The notes beneath the pieces were generated by a model, which was not told the origin of the DNA, did no database searches, and saw only the letters and a list, made by a program, of their open reading frames with translations. Positions 24,239 to 35,711 of a DNA stretch of 64,000 nucleotides are shown piece by piece (position 1 is the stretch's first letter; each line of letters opens with the position of its first letter). Source of the stretch: Caenorhabditis remanei (Eukaryota > Nematoda > Chromadorea > Rhabditida > Rhabditidae); NCBI RefSeq assembly GCF_010183535.1, contig NC_071333.1, forward strand, positions 7,438,587 to 7,502,586, given 5' to 3'. Made by a program: the position numbers and the translations under genes.

Positions 24239-24585
24239 TTTGATTACATAGAATTGTAACACGACTAGCCCACACTTCACCATCTAGTGTTTGAACATGA
24301 AGATTGCATTTAAAAAAAACTTGTTTGTATTTAGAATAAAACAACAATTAAGATAATTCTTGTTGCTGATCTGGTCTTGCTAAATCAACACTACGATTAG
24401 GCTTCTTGAATTAAGACTGCTAGTTAACAAAACCGCACAAAAATATATTACGCAAAAAAAACCTATTCCGTGTTTCATAATAGAGGAGCACATATACTGT
24501 GGAAGTTGATCTGAACAAAACCTGAATTAATACTTACACGAAACTTCAAAATTGACCAGTGGTTACAGATCTGTTCATGAATATA

Positions 24586-25786
24586 TTAGGTTGGTTCATA
24601 ATTTTCTGCAATTTTTCGATAAAATTTTGCTTCTATTTTTTTTAATCCAAAAAGATTTCTTGAATTCAAAATATTGTTTATCAGCATTGGTTGTCTTCTA
24701 ACAAGATTTTGGTAGCTTACTGATTTCCTCCGCGTAGACCCTCCATTTGAGATCATTTGAAAAGGAAACTTGCTTCTTTTTGATATCCTCTTTTTATTCG
24801 GATTCTTTTCCGTTTCAATAACCTTGGAGTCAAGCAAAACGTTTTTAATTAGAGAGAAGAAGGTTGGATAAGTACGCTGAATTTTAAAAAACTGTCCAGC
24901 CAGATAATAACAGTTTGTTGTGGGTTACTTTCTCAACATTTGAAAAAGTGTTGTCATACCAAAAACGTCATTGTGTTATATCTCCCCGTCTTGGAGTCAC
25001 ATGAGTTTAAATTTATTGAAATTTCAAACGTGAACATCTGATGTTATTTCCCTGTCCTTGTTTAGGAGTTCCTACCACTCCACCCAGAGTACTGAGTCCC
25101 AGATTCAAAAAAACCACTTTTTCAGGTTTGAGAACACCCAGAGAGCGCAAATCTCAGTCCACACATTTTACTTCCCTCATATCGTTAGAGTAACAACTCC
25201 ACTACTTATTTCTAAAAAATAAATAGCCCGACCATACGTGTGTTGGGTGGAAAAGTACTAAAAACCAACTTAGGTCCATGTGATGTGCCATCTCATGTTC
25301 TTTCTAAACGTGTGGTATGTAACGACGAATTTTCTCATTTCGATAAATAGTTTTCATTCATGAACTACAGTTACATGAGTTACCCTCAATGAAGTTGAAA
25401 ACCTACAGGTGGTTTGACACAGATCCGCTTCTACGATTCCCTCTTATAACTCTAAATTTAGCTCTGACTGCTGAAAGAGAAGAACTTTTTAAGTCAGATC
25501 CAAGTTTCTTGTTTCAAATCTTTTGAATTAAAATGTATTTTCGTTGAAACAAGAAGGCCTTTGTTAACATAAATCAACAACTTCCTTTTGAATGACATAA
25601 TTAGGAAGTCAAAGCTCCGTTCTCGGCGGGAAAAAAAGCAAGAAGAAAAACTTTGAACCTATAACAAGTACTTGAGTAGGTCTACGAAACACAAAAACAA
25701 CCACATCGAAAAACAACTCCTGTGCCGAGAAATCAAAACGACAACCCGTAAGCTTGAAAATTGCAGAAAATTATGAACCAACCTTA
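24586..25786. mobile_element. Mariner-like non-autonomous DNA transposon
   Basis: About 1,201 bases, bounded by inverted repeats of about 30 bases. The left end starts TTAGGTTGGTTCATAATTTT at 24586. The right end is its near-perfect reverse complement, ending at 25786 (AAAATTATGAACCAACCTTA). TA dinucleotides flank both ends (24584-24585 and 25787-25788), the mariner target duplication. The TTAGGTTGG terminus is the usual mariner start. The size suits a full mariner, but I find no intact transposase: the longest ORF is 83 codons on the minus strand (24837-24586) and no DDD catalytic motif was recognised. Confidence 0.8.
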
Positions 25787-25844
25787 TATCAAAAACTATT
25801 ATTTTGTCTTTGGTGCTTTCCAGAAGCTTAAAATCATATTATGG

Positions 25845-25944
25845 NNNNNNNNNNNNNNNNNNNNNNNNNNNNNNNNNNNNNNNNNNNNNNNNNNNNNNNN
25901 NNNNNNNNNNNNNNNNNNNNNNNNNNNNNNNNNNNNNNNNNNNN
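25845..25944. other. Assembly gap of 100 N
   Basis: Exactly 100 consecutive N, the conventional length for a gap of unknown size. It begins 58 bases after the right end of the mariner-like element, suggesting that repeated sequence broke the assembly. The real missing length is unknown and a small exon or element could be hidden here. Confidence 0.98.
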
Positions 25945-26294
25945 GTAAGGAACTTAGTTAAGTTAAAATATTACAAAACTGGTACAGCTTAATTAATTTT
26001 GTCAAATTCAGATTATCCAGGGATAATTTTTCTCCAATCTTATCTATTGTTTTATCCCAATTCTGTCTCTAGCCTAACCTTTTTTCCATTTTCTCACGTA
26101 GTCCTTTTCATTGTTGCATTCTTTGTTTGGAGACGGTTGCCATCGAGATTTATCGATCTCGACAAAGGTCCTCACGCGCACTTCCATTGAGACAGTCGTG
26201 ACTCTTTTTTTCTAAGATCATTCATTTTTTCGTTATGTGTATGTCTTGTTTCTCGGTTACCTGAATTTTTATATATTCTTGTTCTTCAGACCAA

Positions 26295-27757
26295 ATGGAC
26301 GCCCTCGAAAACAGTTTAATATCAAAAATGAGTCAAATGACGACCGATGACAGAGAGGTATGAACTACTTTTTCATTACAAACTGATCAAATCATACAAT
26401 TTTCAGAATTTGATACGAAAATTCGCGGATATCATTTCTCCACAAATTATTCCACACGACTTAGCTTCATTCTACTTGGATCTAGCCAACTGGTGAGTGT
26501 TTTGATCTTCAATGAAACACATTTTCATGTAAATGGTTTAGGAATCTATCAACAGCACTGTCAGTTTTCTACGATCAGAATGGAGATTTGGTACATATGG
26601 AAGAAGCATTCCGGCAGTCATGTCTATCATCAACAATCAAGGAATGCACAAACGGGGAAGCTATTTCTGGGGTAATCAAAACTATACATATTTCACTCAA
26701 CAATGTAATTTATTTTCAGTCGTTCACGTATCGTCCAAATGCGACATTCTTCTGTGGATGGAGAGTTGTCAACGATGGGAGATTCAGATGGCCTGAAGGG
26801 ACTCGACTCGCTTTCGTTGATGGAGATCCGATCGACTATGAAGTATGGAAAGACACAGTTCTCGACCCGGATCAGTCAGAGAACATCGATATTCGTATCA
26901 CATGTCCAATCGAGATGGGGGATTTCAAAGCACGGTTCCAATTTGTGACACCACAGAATATCTTCTTTGGAGGTAAGCGTTTTTGTTCATAACAATGCAC
27001 ACAGTTGTATTAAAAGCTTCGGCAAAAGATTAAGCCAAAGTTTTGGTTGTCCAGCTAAATCGCCAAATAAGCATGATTGAAGCAAGAAAGTGACATTATG
27101 AGTAAGAAACGTCGCCTACGATTTCGAGTAAGTGGATCAAAATTAAACAAAAACATCATACTTGCAACGAGCCCGGCCATGAAGAGAATTTTTGCGACCT
27201 TGCCGGCCCGGCTAAACAAATCAAACTAAAATTTGTACAAAAATTTGATTTTTTCCGAAAACATCGCATTTTTGACAATAGTTCAGATATCAATCAAAAG
27301 CTAGTTATGAATCAAAAAACTTAGTTTTTTAATTTAATATTAAGCTTTCGAGCCCTGTCCGACCGGGCCGTAAATTTGCACGTATGCAAAAAGTGTTCAC
27401 TGTGGAGCGTTCCTATGTTTTCTAAAACCATCTCACTTGTGGCAGACAATAATTTAACATATTTCCTTTGTAATCAAATTTGCCATAGATATCAATTCAA
27501 CGAAAAGTTGTTTTTGAACGTTCCACAATTAAACTATTCCTATCTAAAAGTATGTATTTCTTACAGAGTCAATTTGGGTCATCATCCGAGTTCGTCCTCT
27601 CACCGAAGCCGAGGCAGCAATGGAAGTATCAGCACAACCAATGGATCCATATCCATATCCACAACAACTCGCTGTGTTACCGTATAACGAGGGACCAAGT
27701 GGAACCCACCCATCGCCAGTTCAGGATCCAACTCATGACGAGGCCATGATGGAATAA
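26295..27757 (+). CDS. ILRUN (C6orf106)-like protein with UBA-like and FW domains
   Basis: Five exons (26295-26357, 26407-26492, 26542-26671, 26720-26972, 27567-27757) join in phase to 240 residues. The N-terminus (residues about 1-75) is helical and fits the UBA-like fold of ILRUN: DRENLIRKFADIIS, then FYLDLANWNLSTALSVFYD. A beta-rich four-tryptophan (FW, NBR1-like) domain follows, about residues 90-185, with FCGWRVVNDGRFRWPEG, IDIRITCPIEMG and ESIWVIIRV. A Pro-rich acidic tail ends DPTHDEAMME. Human ILRUN (about 298 residues, from memory) is reported to dampen p300/CBP-dependent interferon-regulatory transcription; the worm role is unknown. A spliced-leader acceptor just before the ATG supports the start. 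Intron 4 (594 bases) carries a GC-rich repeat fragment. The tail is shorter than in the human protein. Confidence 0.88.
27160..27385. repeat. GC-rich repeat fragment in intron 4 of the ILRUN-like gene
   Basis: GAGCCCGGCC near 27169, GCCGGCCCGG near 27203 and GACCGGGCCG near 27361 stand out from AT-rich surroundings. The first and last form a loose inverted arrangement, like the element in the mucin-gene intron at 22570-22967. Probably a degraded relative of that element. Confidence 0.45.
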
Positions 27758-28261
27758 ATCTTGCTGCCCAACAATCAAACTCATTCCTAATGACGTGGTC
27801 ATTTTGTATTTTTTTTTGCTTCCCCCACTTCTGTAAAGTACGTGTTGTATAATTCGTTCCTTGTAAATATTATGGAAAGTTGTAGAGCTTACCTGATGAA
27901 GTTCGCTGTGCGAATTGTCAAAACCAAAATGAGGAATTAGCTTTTAATTTTTACTTGTAAATCTTTTTTGTGTTTGTGGTTCAGTATCTTGTATTTGTTC
28001 CTGAGCTTCCCCGTTTTTCCTCTTTGTCATTGTGATAGAAATTCCAGTCTTATCTAACTTCTCCTTCTAAGTCACAAATCATTCCTCCTTCCTTTAACTT
28101 TCGCTGGATGGCATAAAACACGCTTGTCTGGGTTTATTAACTATATTTATCAGCACCATTTATTGCACTAATCCATTGCAAAGATTATAATTGAATGAAT
28201 AAATGAGAAAGTATCAAATTGATTCAAAAGAAATTTGTAGATGTTGTGCAATGTGGGATGT
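27758..28261. other. Convergent 3' UTR region
   Basis: Lies between the stop codons of the ILRUN-like gene (+) and the light-chain gene (-), so it holds both 3' UTRs. On the minus strand, AATAAA complements occur around 28132 and 28158, suitable for the light-chain transcript. No ORF of interest. Confidence 0.55.
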
Positions 28262-28932
28262 TTAGGCGCTGGCGAGCTCGTCTTGGGCTCCGGTGGTGAT
28301 GAGGTGAGCGAAGGCCTTGTAGTCGACCTCTCCTCCCTCGATTGGTGGTTTTCCCTGGAAATATTATGATAAGAAATTGTGAACTACTCTGATGTTGGGG
28401 TTACCTTGTACATAGCCTTGATCTCGTCCTCGTCCAATGGCTCTCCTCTCTTGTTTTGAAGGATCTTGATGAGCTCGTCCTCCTTGATCTTTCCGCAATC
28501 CTTCTTGTCGAACATAGCGAAGGCTCCAACGATGGTGGCTTCTGGGTCAGTTCCTGAAAAGATTAAATTAATTAGAATGATATGATTCCCTATTCAATAC
28601 GGTACATACCGGTCAATCGCTCTCCGAAGAGGGTGAGGAAGACGGTGAAGTTGATTGGTCCGGAAGCCTCCTTGATCATGGCTTCGATCTGGCTGTCTGG
28701 GGCGATTTGTCCCATGGAAGCGTAGAGATCCTTGAGGTCAGACTGAAAACAAAAATTATGTTAGGATCTCGTACACGATTAGTGAAAAACGTACCTTGTC
28801 GATGACTCCGTCTTTGTTCTGGTCCATGATACCGAAAGCCTCCTTGAACTCCTGGATGGTCTTCTGGTCGAACTGAGCGGCCTCAGATCCGGAGCGCTTC
28901 TTGGATGACTTCTTCTTGGCGGCCTTGGACAT
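28262..28932 (-). CDS. mlc-1/mlc-2: Myosin regulatory light chain, muscle type (copy 1)
   Basis: EF-hand protein that binds the neck of muscle myosin heavy chain and tunes contraction. Exons (minus strand): 28932-28795, 28742-28610, 28553-28405, 28354-28262, giving 170 residues, the usual nematode length. The N-terminus has the basic kinase site KKRSGS (candidate phosphoserine near residue 14-16). The first EF-hand has a complete calcium loop, [12 protein letters not shown] (about residues 37-48). Later EF-hands are degenerate, as is normal for this family. As read, the protein is identical to the divergent copy at 30855-31720. In C. elegans two adjacent divergent genes, mlc-1 and mlc-2, encode such proteins; I cannot tell which this is. 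Upstream of the ATG, an acceptor (ACGATTTTAG) indicates a 5' UTR intron or spliced leader. Strong codon bias suits a highly expressed muscle gene. Confidence 0.95.
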
Positions 28933-30854
28933 GTTGGACAAAGGTTCTCTACCTAAAATCGTGAGAATTGGTAATGTGGGATATATGAAAAGTAAAGAGG
29001 AAAAAGTGAACGTTTTGGAAGGCACACATGGAAAGAATGAAAAGAAACGAAAGAGAAGAGGAGTTTTCCAACTCCCGATTCTGTCGAGAGCACTGAGATA
29101 ATAATGGTTGGCTGGTAGGCGTATAGATAGGATGGAGAAGGAGGAGTTGCTGAAGGAGGAGGGAGGTGATACGAAAAGAAGGAGGTGCTCTCGGCGGGAG
29201 CTTTGTAAGTAAGTAGGCAATCGGCGGAGGGTGGCAGATTCCCGGGATGCCGTTTGAAATATAGTGTAACACAACGGTCCGCAACCAACCCTTGGCATAG
29301 AGATAACGTTCTGTGAGCAGAGTCGCGACGAGCCGAGCAATGCCGTGATCCCGGGAGAGTGTCTCGTGTCTCTCTGGGATCTAAAGCACTCTGATCACTC
29401 CTCCCAGCGGCGGCAAAGATATACGCAATATCTATCTGTTTGAGAAACGCAAATATCTAGAGAGTAGTGAGAAGGAAGAAAATTTTAGAAAAGCCAACTG
29501 TTTGGCTTCAAATATTTTTGAAGTGCATCTCAGGAGCAGGTAAAGTTAAAGTGAAAACGTTTTTTCTGCTTGCGTTTTTTGCGCAGAAACGCGAGGGTGG
29601 ATAACATGAAAGGGGTGATTTGGAAGATGAATGATCAGGATTTGCACAGGGTGGCCGATTAATACTAAAATAGACTAAAATAAAAAGTGAACATTGGACC
29701 AAGTTAACTGTTAATATTAAGTCATATTGAAGTCTTTCATTGTCAAAAATTAAAGAAACATCATTCGCAGCATATGAGAGAAATGAATATAATGTGTCTT
29801 AACCCTCCGAAAACTACGGTGTAATTATAACCGAAATCTGTCAAAAAAAATTTGATAGAAAACAGACTTGCTTTGAAAATCTTCATCGTTTGAAAAGTCG
29901 GAAGAAATCAGCTCTCTCAGAAAAACACCAGCTGTCCCTTTCAAAATTGTTTTCAAATAAAAAAATGTTTGTTGATTCTGTTTTTTCAAAACTACAAAGT
30001 AGTACCCAAGATTTTCAGAGAAGAAAATATTGAAATAATCGTTGAAATTTATGACAGGTTGATCTTCTCAATTAGAATATGAAAAAGTAGATTATGGAAT
30101 GAAAAAAAAACTGTGCAAAAGTATCCATAGAAAATTTTCAGATGTAAAAATCTCAACAGCAACCAAAAAGAAAAAGAAGCAATTGGGTTCTCTCAATAAA
30201 GTATTATCATGTTATAATTGCCACGGGGTTGCTTCTCTGTAAACGAAATGAAGTGAAATGTTATATATGAAGAAGTATTTTATACTTCTATGAATTGAGA
30301 CACGTTCAATGGAAATAAGTGTTTCGTTAAACTACTGCAACTCTATCCATTTTCAACAACAAAACTGATTCGCTGAATGTAAAACTGTATTTTAGCGTAT
30401 CAACATGAATTTAACTTTTTTTTCTATTTTCGAAAAGATAAATGTTTTGAAGCAAAGATAATGCAGTTTTTCACATTACGATATGCATATTCTCCACTCG
30501 CCCCATTCCTTCAGTGATCACCTTGCCATCCATTCCGTCCCCTTTTCATCTCCCCATTCTTTTTCTCATCGTCCCTTTTCATTTTCTCATTTGTGTGATC
30601 GGAGAACTTTCAATGGCGGGTAAGTCGATGAGAGGAGTGCGAGAGCAAGGCGAGAGTTTTGCCCATCTTCTTGGAAACCTCCATCGGATGCCTGATGTTA
30701 GCACCACGGGGGCGGTGCGCCTCTTGTGTAAAGTTGTTGAGATTTGCTCAAACAGCTCCCCTCTCCGAAGCTCGGCCGCGACAGTGTAAAAGGCAGACAA
30801 AAGCGACGGATATTCTTCAGTCAGTCTCATTCACTACTCAACACAGTCCACAAA
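28933..30854. promoter_or_regulatory. Divergent upstream region of the two light-chain genes
   Basis: About 1.9 kb shared by two divergent muscle genes. The ends near each gene (about 28940-29420 and 30500-30850) are GC-richer and probably hold the promoters and 5' leaders; the middle (about 29480-30480) is AT-rich with nothing recognisable. Near the right-hand gene, GTGTAAAAGGC at about 30784 is a weak TATA-like element. Individual muscle enhancer sites could not be assigned by eye. Confidence 0.5.
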
Positions 30855-31720
30855 ATGGTGAGTTTCATGAGTTCTACTAGAAAACTTTAGATTATTAAGC
30901 ATGATGACTAATACTATTAGGGTTCGAACTTTGAATCATAGTAAGCTCATATTGAATCTAAGAACTCAACCTATTTTTGGTATCGAGTTGTGAAATTGTT
31001 TAGAATTGTGATGAGTTAATAACATTCAGTATTCACTTCTTCTCTATTTCAGTCCAAGGCCGCCAAGAAGAAGTCATCCAAGAAGCGCTCCGGATCTGAG
31101 GCCGCTCAGTTCGACCAGAAGACCATCCAGGAGTTCAAGGAGGCTTTCGGTATCATGGACCAGAACAAAGACGGAGTCATCGACAAGGTACGTTTTTTAC
31201 TAATTGTGCACGAGATCCTAACATAATTTCTATTTTCAGTCTGACCTCAAGGATCTCTATGCTTCCATGGGACAAATCGCCCCAGACAGCCAGATCGAAG
31301 CCATGATCAAGGAGGCTTCCGGACCAATCAACTTCACCGTCTTCCTCACCCTCTTCGGAGAGCGATTGACCGGTATGTACCGTATTGAATAGGGAATCAT
31401 ATCATTCTAACTAATTTAATCTTTTCAGGAACTGACCCAGAGGCCACCATCGTTGGAGCCTTCGCTATGTTCGACAAGAAGGATTGCGGAAAGATCAAGG
31501 AGGACGAGCTCATCAAGATCCTTCAAAACAAGAGAGGAGAGCCATTGGACGAGGACGAGATCAAGGCTATGTACAAGGTAATTTACATATCTGAATTGTT
31601 CACAATTTCTTATCATAATATTTCCAGGGAAAGCCACCAATCGAGGGAGGAGAGGTCGACTACAAGGCCTTCGCTCACCTTATCACCACCGGAGCCCAAG
31701 ACGAGCTCGCCAGCGCCTGA
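30855..31720 (+). CDS. mlc-1/mlc-2: Myosin regulatory light chain, muscle type (copy 2)
   Basis: Second copy of the regulatory light chain. Exons: 30855-30857 (only the initiator ATG), 31053-31187, 31240-31372, 31429-31577, 31628-31720, giving 170 residues that read identical to copy 1, with the same KKRSGS site and the same first EF-hand loop [12 protein letters not shown]. The ATG-only exon followed by GTGAGT is supported by phase, since the next exon opens at Ser-2. The last three introns nearly match those of copy 1 in length and sequence, while the 195-base first intron is specific to this copy. Likely co-expressed in muscle from the shared divergent upstream region. AATAAA-like sites near 32266 end the 3' UTR. 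Confidence 0.95.
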
Positions 31721-32448
31721 ACATCTCAACCCCACAAGCAACTGCAACCACTTTGGGAGTGGCGTCAACGTTATTCAAGAATTCAATACGGTGTATCGCT
31801 TGAAGATCTTTCTAGTTGTTCATCTGATGTACCCTCTTGTATTCCTGAGTCATTGTTGTCATCCCGTGTGGCGCAGCGTTCAGACGGCGCTCTAACCCAT
31901 TCCGCGCGCTCTTTCTTATTTTCGCCGCTCTTTACCCTTAGTCTAATAGCCGAGATCATAATATTCAACTGGAAATGTGTGGTTGCCGGTTGGTTTGACA
32001 CTTTCTTTCACCAGTTGAAAGAAAAACGTCAATTCGAAGCCATCTGGCAACCCCCAATTTCCTAACCACGCCGTCTGACTGCGCGTTCACACTTCTATCA
32101 CTCCAAATGGTTACTTTAATTTCTCGCCCATTTTTCTGTCATCTTTTCTTACTGTTCCCAGAATATTTTCCTTTTGCTTTTTTCAAGCAGTTACTTGTGG
32201 TCCATCTACATTCTCCCATTTGGGATTAGTCAAAAGTTCTACAATGTACTTTCAATTATGTAAATGAAATAAATAATCTCGCTTTCTGCAAATAACGTCC
32301 AAAGTTTTATTTTCTTTCAGATGGGAAATTCAAAAACAAAACTTGGATTTAGAAATCTCTGGCCTCAACTCAATTATGTTTCTATAAAAGGGAAATGTGA
32401 CGAAGATAGAAGAAATGCGAATGTTCAGTTGTTAGATATGTGATCCAT
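31721..32448. other. Convergent 3' UTR region of light-chain and SLC17 genes
   Basis: Holds the 3' UTR of the light-chain copy 2, with AAATAAATAA at about 32264-32274. On the opposite strand an AATAAA complement near 32306 suits the SLC17 transcript. The two transcripts would end within tens of bases of each other. A GC-richer block at 31862-31940 is non-coding. Confidence 0.55.
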
Positions 32449-35103
32449 CTATTCAAGCTGTCCGACAAAAGAAGTGTGGTCCGATGCCCATGGTTGTAGT
32501 GAAGCGTCAGCAAACTTCCAGAAGAGTGCTCCACCAGCCAGGTAGATAGATATTATTATGTACATGATTACGTTCCATTCCGAGATAATCTCAAATAATA
32601 ACAATTTGAGAGGGAATTTTCATTTTTGAAACTCACTCCATTCTCTACAATTGCTCCGACAAGAAGTGGTCCGAAAATTCCGGGAATAGTGGCAAATGTG
32701 TTCGAGACGGCCATCAGATGTCCAGCATATTGTGGTGCCAAGTCCAAGTGATTGACCGAAAATCCGCACCAGCAAATTCCACCAAGTCCTATTGAGATCG
32801 AGAAGAAGAGTACGAGGAGAAATGAGTTTGACGTTGTCATGACGAGGAATAAGAATACTGATTGCCCCACAAATCCTGAATTAGAAACATGAATTCAAAC
32901 TCGTTTTTGTCATTTTTTTGTTTTTTCTGTATGAGATGTTTTTGTAACTTCAAAGTACCTAAAGCACATGCCACTTTTCTCACAAAGAGTGTGTCGTAAT
33001 GCTTATTCTTTCTCAAGTAGTCGCATAGTTGTCCTCCAGTGATTATTTGAAATCCCATCAAGAAATACGGAAGGCTGCTTGCAAAACCGGCCTAAAAATA
33101 TTAATAGAATTTGAATCAACTAAAATCTGAAAATGTTCTACTTTTTCGACATTGTATCCAGCAATGTCCTTTAGCATTTTTGGCAAATTGGTTAGCATAA
33201 TGTAGAATCCAAAGTTTTGGGCACTGTGTGCCATGATGATTGCCCAGACCGGCTTGGAGCGGAGAATCTGTCCCCATGGGACCATCTGAAAATATTCTTC
33301 AAATAATGTTGTTAAGAGTTACAGTAGTCTTGTTCAGCGTCTCTATCTATCATCTTTAACTGAATTTTGTTCCGTTTTTTCTTCCTAATCTCTATTTCTT
33401 CTTCTCATTGTGTTTTTCTTCCTCAAGAGAGAAAAGTGCTGCTGCTTGTGTGTGTTTATGTGTAATAAAAAAGTTCTCTCGGCACACGCCAACTCACATA
33501 ATGGCTCTGGCTGAAGGCATCACGCTGTAGTAAAGCAAGCTCAGATGTTGTGATTTTTGGATCATCCTCTGGTCGATCATGCACTGTTTTGAACCAGACT
33601 GTGCACCAAATCACACCAAGAGCACCTTCAAAAAAAGAATGTCATCAACAAGTTTAATTTGCATACCGAAGAACCAGAAAATCATAGGCCATCCAAAGTT
33701 TTCTCCCAAGTATGCTGACAATGGCATAGCAATGACTGTTCCAAAGTAAGATCTGAAAAAAACACATCTTGTCACTTTTACCATGTTTTCTTTGTCCCAA
33801 CCCAGAAAATGCAAATGTAGCCAATTTTGTTTGTTCTAACGGGGGAGCCCATCGGCTCCAGATGACATGCATCGCTGGATAAGTGACTCCTTCCAGTAAT
33901 CCTTCCATGAAACGAGCGAAAACGAGCATTCCATATCCCATTCGAGCAAACGGCGGAGTGAGAAGAGTGAAGACAGCGGTTCCTATAAATAAATGAGATC
34001 GGATATTGCATGAATGGGTTAAAAATGAGTGAAAAGAAGACAACTTACCAAATGTGCCAGCAAAGAAAACGGTTTTTGCTCCATGAGTATAAGCGAGATA
34101 TCCTCCGGGTAATTGAGATACAATGTATCCATAGAAAAATGAGCTGAGAACCACTCCTTGAGTCATTGGGGTCCAATTCTCAAAGTCACCATGAACCTGA
34201 AACATGTTGATCGGTTTTAATATCAACTTTCAAAAAAATTGACAGATAACTGAATATCTTTATAATTTTGTTTGAAATCAACATTTTGTAAAAGCTATGT
34301 CAGCCTTATTGTTCACCAAAAGTTACTCGCTTAAATTTTAGTTTCCCAATATTTTGTAATTTTTCTAGCAAAAAAGGAAAACCACTGCAAAAAACTACAT
34401 TTACCTAATTAAAATGTGGTTATTGAACTTTCCCATAAAACAAACTCACATGCAAAATGGTTCCGTTGACTTTTTTCTCCCCTCCTGATGTCATTTCAAC
34501 TATGGCAATGCTCAAATTTGCCCTCATCGCATAAATGTTCGCAAATCCGAGCAAAGCCAAAACAGCCACCACATGACGTCGCTTCCAACGTTTTGCGTCT
34601 AACGCCTCGTCATCTGAAACATTAAAAGTTGGAAAGTTTACGACAAAAAATGAAAAAAAGTGTTAAACCGTCGGGATTATTTACCTGCCAAGATTTTTAC
34701 ATTTTTCTCATCGTTGTCATTTGATTCATTATCATTCTGGCTTAATATCCTATACATACAGAGTAGTTTTCATATATAGGTTATCTCGATTGTTTCATTG
34801 AAGAAAACGACAGTTTGACGGACAGGTAGGTTAGAAAAGGAGAAACGTTAAGAAGCGCAGGTGGTGAAAGAAAAGAGAAAGACACACATTGCCTTTTGTG
34901 TGCGGGGATGTGGATTGTTCCTCCGCGAATTGTATCGATCCGGTCAGTACGACCGTTCAGTGATCAACTACTCCGTTAATGTGAAAACAATTGTTTTTGA
35001 TTATCTTGTTATTAACCACAACACGTCATAGAAGATACTTACCATCAATAGTCTCCGATGTACCATAAGCAAGAGTCCTAGCCGGCGGCGTTTCAGCCTC
35101 CAT
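32449..35103 (-). CDS. SLC17-family anion/phosphate transporter (VGLUT/sialin-like)
   Basis: Major-facilitator carrier of organic anions or phosphate in vesicle, lysosome or plasma membrane. Exons (minus): 35103-35043, 34613-34450, 34196-34049, 33982-33802, 33752-33667, 33625-33498, 33285-33142, 33091-32959, 32875-32637, 32589-32449; phases agree, 474 residues. About twelve membrane segments are expected. Family motifs seen: NIYAMRANLSIAIV in segment 1, a glycosylation site NGT before NWTPMTQGVVLSSFFYGYI, RFMEGLLEGVTYPAM, SRWAPPLEQ, SGSYFGTVIAMPLS, and GFSVNHLDLAPQYAGHLM. The first exon encodes MEAETPPARTLAYG. A second possible first exon lies in the first intron. Substrate cannot be named: sialin, phosphate and glutamate carriers share these motifs. 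It follows the trehalose synthase on the same strand with 608 bases between. Confidence 0.92.
34685..34757 (-). CDS. Candidate alternative first exon of the SLC17 gene
   Basis: Inside the first intron on the minus strand, an ATG at 34757 opens 24 codons starting MYRILSQND and rich in Asn/Asp. It ends at 34685 before GTAAAT, in exactly the phase (one leftover G) needed to join exon 2 at 34613. It would replace the Pro/Ala-rich first exon with an acidic N-terminus. This would imply an internal promoter. Evidence is phase and composition only. Confidence 0.5.
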
Positions 35104-35711
35104 CGTCTTCTAAACTTCTTCCAAATAAAGCTGTTGCTCGAATGAAGAGCACGCCTTCTTCTACTCCGTCGGCCTCTTTTCTCGTCTCCTGCTGCGCTGT
35201 CGCCTTATATCGATTTTAGCCAAAGCGGCTGTTATGCCCTCCGCGCTCTTCGCTGACTGCAATTCCATAGACTTACTGAAAAAACACGAGAGCACGTCCA
35301 AATTTCGTTGTGCTGTAGTCATGAGACCCCTTTTCTTTTTCACTCTCATTAGTCATTCTGTTAGTATGGCGTTGAATATAAATTTTTCTTTTCTTCTCGC
35401 GTCAACATAAATACATACGCATTTATTCGTAAAAAGGAAAAGTAATTCACTATGGTGACATGAATGGATTCTCACGGAGAACTAGGGGAAACATCAGATA
35501 TTCTGAACATCGTAGGGATCTAATATGAAAATCTGTATTTACAAGTATTATTATGATGAATCGGGAAACAAAGTTTGTTAAAGTGCACCAGGCAATATAA
35601 AATTAGAGAAGCCGGGGTTAAACGAATATAGGTAATAATTAGGTTAATACTGGAAAAATGTTGGGAAAAAATGATTAAATAGCATACAAGAAGATAAGAA
35701 ATCCGTGAAAT
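35104..35711. other. Region between tps-1 and the SLC17 gene
   Basis: Holds the 3' UTR of the trehalose synthase (minus) and upstream sequence of the SLC17 gene. An AATAAA complement lies near 35421. A GC-richer stretch at 35145-35340 adjacent to the SLC17 start may be its promoter or leader. An operon is possible in orientation, but the spacing is larger than typical. Confidence 0.45.

Larger units (their letters stand above)
24239..26294. other. Intergenic region with transposon remnant and assembly gap
   Basis: Contains the 3' UTR of the mucin-like gene (poly(A) signal at 24335), the mariner-like element at 24586-25786, the N gap, and the upstream region of the ILRUN-like gene, with a likely spliced-leader acceptor GTTCTTCAG ending at 26289. 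Confidence 0.6.

Noticed and set aside
24586..24837. 83-codon minus-strand ORF inside the mariner-like element as a transposase
   Set aside because: Too short, runs into the terminal repeat, and shows no transposase motif.
28756..29340. 194-codon minus-strand ORF overlapping the light-chain start
   Set aside because: Only its C-terminal part is the real first coding exon; the upstream part is leader and promoter sequence with an acceptor just before the true ATG.
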